Positions 61,339-64,000 of a DNA stretch of 64,000 bases are shown here, piece by piece. A model generated the notes under the pieces. The model saw only the letters and a program-made list of their open reading frames with translations. It did no database searches and was not told the DNA's origin. This DNA is from Impatiens glandulifera (taxonomy: Eukaryota > Streptophyta > Magnoliopsida > Ericales > Balsaminaceae): contig NC_061862.1 of NCBI RefSeq assembly GCF_907164915.1, positions 136,577,520 to 136,641,519 of the forward strand, in the 5' to 3' direction. The stretch's first letter is position 1; each line of letters starts with the position of its first letter. The position numbers and the translations under genes are program-made.

Positions 61339-61362
61339 ATGGAAGTTCTTGATGCATCATAA
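61339..61362 (+). promoter_or_regulatory. Short upstream ORF before the PPR4-like start
   Basis: ATG GAA GTT CTT GAT GCA TCA TAA encodes seven residues and ends 3 bases before the main ATG. If it lies within the transcript it would limit main-frame translation. Confidence 0.5.
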
Positions 61363-61365
61363 AAA

Positions 61366-62519
61366 ATGAACCTCTCTTCTCTCTCTTACACATCCACACA
61401 GAAGCCGTGTTTATCGCTGTTTTCCGCGTCTATCCTCGCCGGAAAATCACACAATTCCGCCACCTCCGCCGCCGTATTTCCGCTTACTATCTATCTTAGA
61501 TCTCCCACCTCACCTGAATCCGACAATTCGACTGCCTCCTCTTCCACCTCATCATCGCCATTTTCTGGTAACATACGCCGTCCTAGTACTCACAAGCCAT
61601 TGAAGAACTTCCCTTCTCAAACTCCCCCTCCAAACCCTAAAAGCACCTCAAACCCTCTTAGAAAACTAGCTAATACTCCAATTACTACTTCTACAACTAC
61701 TGCGGAGAATGACAAATCGAAAAATCTTACAAGCAAGCTCTGGTTAACAAGTAAACTCTCTCCTCCTCCCCCTCCTTCTTCTCCATTACCACCCCAACCG
61801 TTACAGTCGTTTCATTCGGTGGGAGATGAGTCTTCAGACGATAATGATAGTTCAAACTTGGAGGAGCCTCGACGAGATGAATTCCGCCAAGAAGGAAAAA
61901 TCTTTGTGGGGAATCTTCCACTATGGATTCAGAAGAATGAAATTGCTGAATATTTTAGGCAGTTTGGTCCAATAAAGAATGTGATAGTGATAAAGGCTTA
62001 CAATGACATTAAAAGAAATATGGGTTTTGGGTTCGTAATATTTGATGGTTCGATGGCTACTAAGTCCGCAATGAAGGCTGTGGAGTTTGACGGAGTGGAA
62101 TTTCATGGGAGAATATTGACTGTGAAGCTGGACGATGGAAGGAGACTGAAGGACCGGTCTGATGATCGGAAGAGGTGGGTTTATGGAGAGGAAGAAATTG
62201 AGCATAAATCGAAGTGGCATGAAGAGAGAGACGGTTCTAGGAAGGAATTTCGAAGGGTTGTGGATACTCAGCCTGAGAATTGGCAAGCTGTTGTTAAAGC
62301 ATTTGAAAGGATAGAGAAGGTATGTTTTATTTTTTGTTAAATATGACTGCAAACAACAAGAATTATGTATGTTGTCTCTTTCAATTTTTAGCCTTCCAGA
62401 AAAGAATTTGGCTTGATGGTGAAATATTATGCAAGGCGTGGAGATATGCATAATGCTCGTAGTGTTTTCGAGAACATGAGGGCTAGAGGAATAGAACCAA
62501 CATCCCATGTATATACAAG
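61366..62519 (+). CDS. PPR4: PPR4-like chloroplast RNA-splicing factor (RRM + pentatricopeptide), 5' part
   Basis: Exon 1 is 61366-62319, the intron 62320-62391 (GT/AG), exon 2 62392-62519 with donor GTAATT. The gene continues beyond the window. The first ~60 residues (MNLSSLSYTSTQKPCLSLFS) are Ser/Thr-rich, like a plastid transit peptide. A Pro-rich linker follows. An RRM lies at about residues 177-255, with RNP2 IFVGNL and RNP1 MGFGFVIF. After a charged spacer, exon 2 begins the PPR array (EFGLMVKYYARRGDMHNARS then EPTSHVYT). RRM plus PPR in one protein is the hallmark of PPR4, which in maize and rice is needed for rps12 trans-splicing in chloroplasts. Kozak context AAAAAATGAA supports the start, and exon 1 is fully open. 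Intron 2 is over 1.4 kb and full of transposon remains, but nothing shows that the gene is broken. Confidence 0.87.
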
Positions 62520-63284
62520 GTAATTATCTATGTGATGTTCTATAGACTTGTTACATTTGCTTCATTGAATTTCATCGTTGGCCAACTATTTTGCTAATTG
62601 AAACTAGTCACATGATATACATTTGCGCAGATCATTTACGAATTTTTTTTTCTCTTTTTTAACTGCTCATGATCTAACGGTCCCATTTCCCTACATGAAT
62701 CTTCTTAGCACTCACCAAGCCCAATTAGCCGGAATAAAATTCAACTGCTAGCGCCCTATTTAGGCGTATCCCATTTTCTCATCCACTCCTGGCTGGATAT
62801 GGACGAGAAATAACCAGTTGCCCGTTCAACTTCTAGCGCCCTTTTTAGGCTTGTCCCATTTTCTCATCCACACCTGTCTGGATATGGATGAGAAATAACG
62901 GTTGCCCAACGGTGTCTCACCAAATCGATAGAACATTTGCTTAGGCTGATGTGTTTCTAGCACCTCAAATACATGCCGCTATCTCGAGGTTCAGTGTAAA
63001 CATGACAAAATTCCCCGTTCTATCTAGATACATAGTAAAATTACACATGAAGAGAATATGCAAGATGTGAATAAAGTTTGGAGGTTTTTCTAATTTCTTA
63101 TATAATACTTGGAGTGTTACAATTTCGTTCAATTCTAGTCTAGTTTCAAAATTCTTCATATCACAATTATCCGGGTTACTAGATACAAATTGTTTCCAAA
63201 ACCAACCATAAATGCAGGATCTTCGACTCATAAATTGGAAGGCTCTTTATTACATAGTGTAATATATAAGGGAATCTCTTGGGA
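62520..63284. other. PPR4-like intron 2 with an 85-bp tandem duplication
   Basis: TCAACTGCTAGCGCCCTATT at 62741 and TCAACTTCTAGCGCCCTTTT at 62826 start two copies of an 85-base unit. There are no exons to window end. Confidence 0.75.
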
Positions 63285-63461
63285 CACACCGATGGTAGCT
63301 CAAGTGGTAGTAACCTTGAACTAAGAGAAGCTGAGGTCTCAAGCTTGAATCCCACTAAAAACACCTTGATTGAAGTGGGGTTCATGATGGTGTGATACTA
63401 TGCTAGCCTCAGCTTGGAATAAACCCAAGTCTCAATAATAAAAGCAAAAAGCAAAAGAAAA
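63285..63461 (+). mobile_element. tRNA-derived SINE in PPR4-like intron (17-bp TSD)
   Basis: It has an A-box-like GGTAGCTCAAGTGGTAG and a B-box-like CAAGCTTGAATCCC, a short body, and an A-rich tail (AAAAGCAAAAAGCAAAAGAA). AAGGGAATCTCTTGGGA at 63268-63284 is repeated perfectly at 63462-63478. Confidence 0.93.
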
Positions 63462-63489
63462 AGGGAATCTCTTGGGATAGAGTTACTAA

Positions 63490-63900
63490 ATAAGAAGAAT
63501 GGGCGTTTTAAAAATAATGACTTTCTCGAATTCTAGTTATGCTACTGACAAGGACAAAAGGTTTGTGTCTTGATCTCATGTGAGAGGCAATGTGGTCACT
63601 TAGAAGACTAAGAATCAAAGAACATTGCTATTTCAAGGGTAGAAGTTGAGTACTGTTCCATGGCTCAAACTATGTGTGAACTTGACATGGATAAAGAACC
63701 TATTAAGTGAGCTCAAATTTTCTTCCAAATGAATCAGTTATCATGCATTATGACAATCATACTGCTATGTATATTGGCAAAGAATCGAGTATATCATGAA
63801 GAACCAAGCATATAGAAATTTATTGTCATGTTCGTGATGCAGGGATAAGAAGATTCTAGTAACTTCAGATATCCCTTCATCCAATCATTTTATCTTTGGT
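63490..63900 (+). pseudogene. Dead Copia RNase H fragment in PPR4-like intron
   Basis: In mixed frames: GNVVT.KTKNQRT, VEVEYCSMAQTMCEL, MHYDNHTAMYIGKE and RTKHIEIYCH, then DAG. These match the Copia RNase H order SS.AEYRAMA, CDNQAAMYIA, HERTKHIEIDCH. There are several stops and indels and no LTR. Confidence 0.78.
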
Positions 63901-64000
63901 TGTGAAAACACATACTTTTTATTCTTTTGAGAACAGGACCAGCAAACGCATACTTCAGTTTTCATATTTACGTCACAAGCTGGATTTATATAATCATTCT

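Overview
This window is plant nuclear DNA, most likely from a eudicot. The evidence is spliced genes of plant type (a DIVARICATA-like MYB and a PPR4-like RRM/pentatricopeptide gene), LTR retrotransposons primed by initiator tRNA-Met, CACTA, hAT, Helitron-like and SINE elements, and long TA-microsatellite tracts. I cannot name the species. The gag/ORF2 style of the first LTR elements reminds me of asterid (Lamiales-type) genomes, but that is only an impression. Nothing here is prokaryotic.

Layout. (1) 1-16,661 is a nest of two related Copia-type families. Family B (5' LTR remnant 4,439-6,207; 3' LTR 14,652-16,661) encodes Gag and a very long, decayed second ORF with an RGG-rich C-terminus, and has no integrase, reverse transcriptase or RNase H. 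Family A (LTRs 1-1,062 and 2,917-4,438) sits inside B's 5' LTR. A solo LTR of A (9,793-11,904, TSD ATCCT) sits inside B's ORF2 and itself carries a 494-bp hAT MITE (TSD ATCTCCAG). (2) 16,662-31,700 is gene-poor and very AT-rich. It holds a hAT transposase relic, tRNA-like repeats, a decayed LINE ORF1, and four ~1.07-kb tandem AT-rich units. (3) 31,724-47,709 is bounded by an 8-bp duplication (AGTTAGAC) and hAT-like ends. Inside are a 5.2-kb CACTA element (TSD TTA) that has captured three 5' exons of a KU70 gene, and a 9-kb minus-strand Copia element (TSD ATAAT), itself split by a Gag-protease-only LTR element with 745-bp LTRs. (4) 48,672-50,610 is a two-exon MYB gene on the minus strand. (5) 50,720-61,300 holds a pyrimidine-rich minisatellite, a second hAT MITE (TSD ATAACAAG), a Copia RT/RNase H fragment with its 3' LTR, and a probable Tat-like LTR relic. 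(6) From 61,366 the 5' part of a PPR4-like gene runs off the window; its second intron holds a SINE with a perfect 17-bp duplication and a dead Copia fragment.

Only two host genes look real. Everything else is transposon sequence or repeat. Recurrent themes are LTR families that lack polymerase (A, B and D), LTRs that contain an internal copy of their own polypurine tract and start (A and D), and insertions that can be ordered exactly by their target-site duplications.
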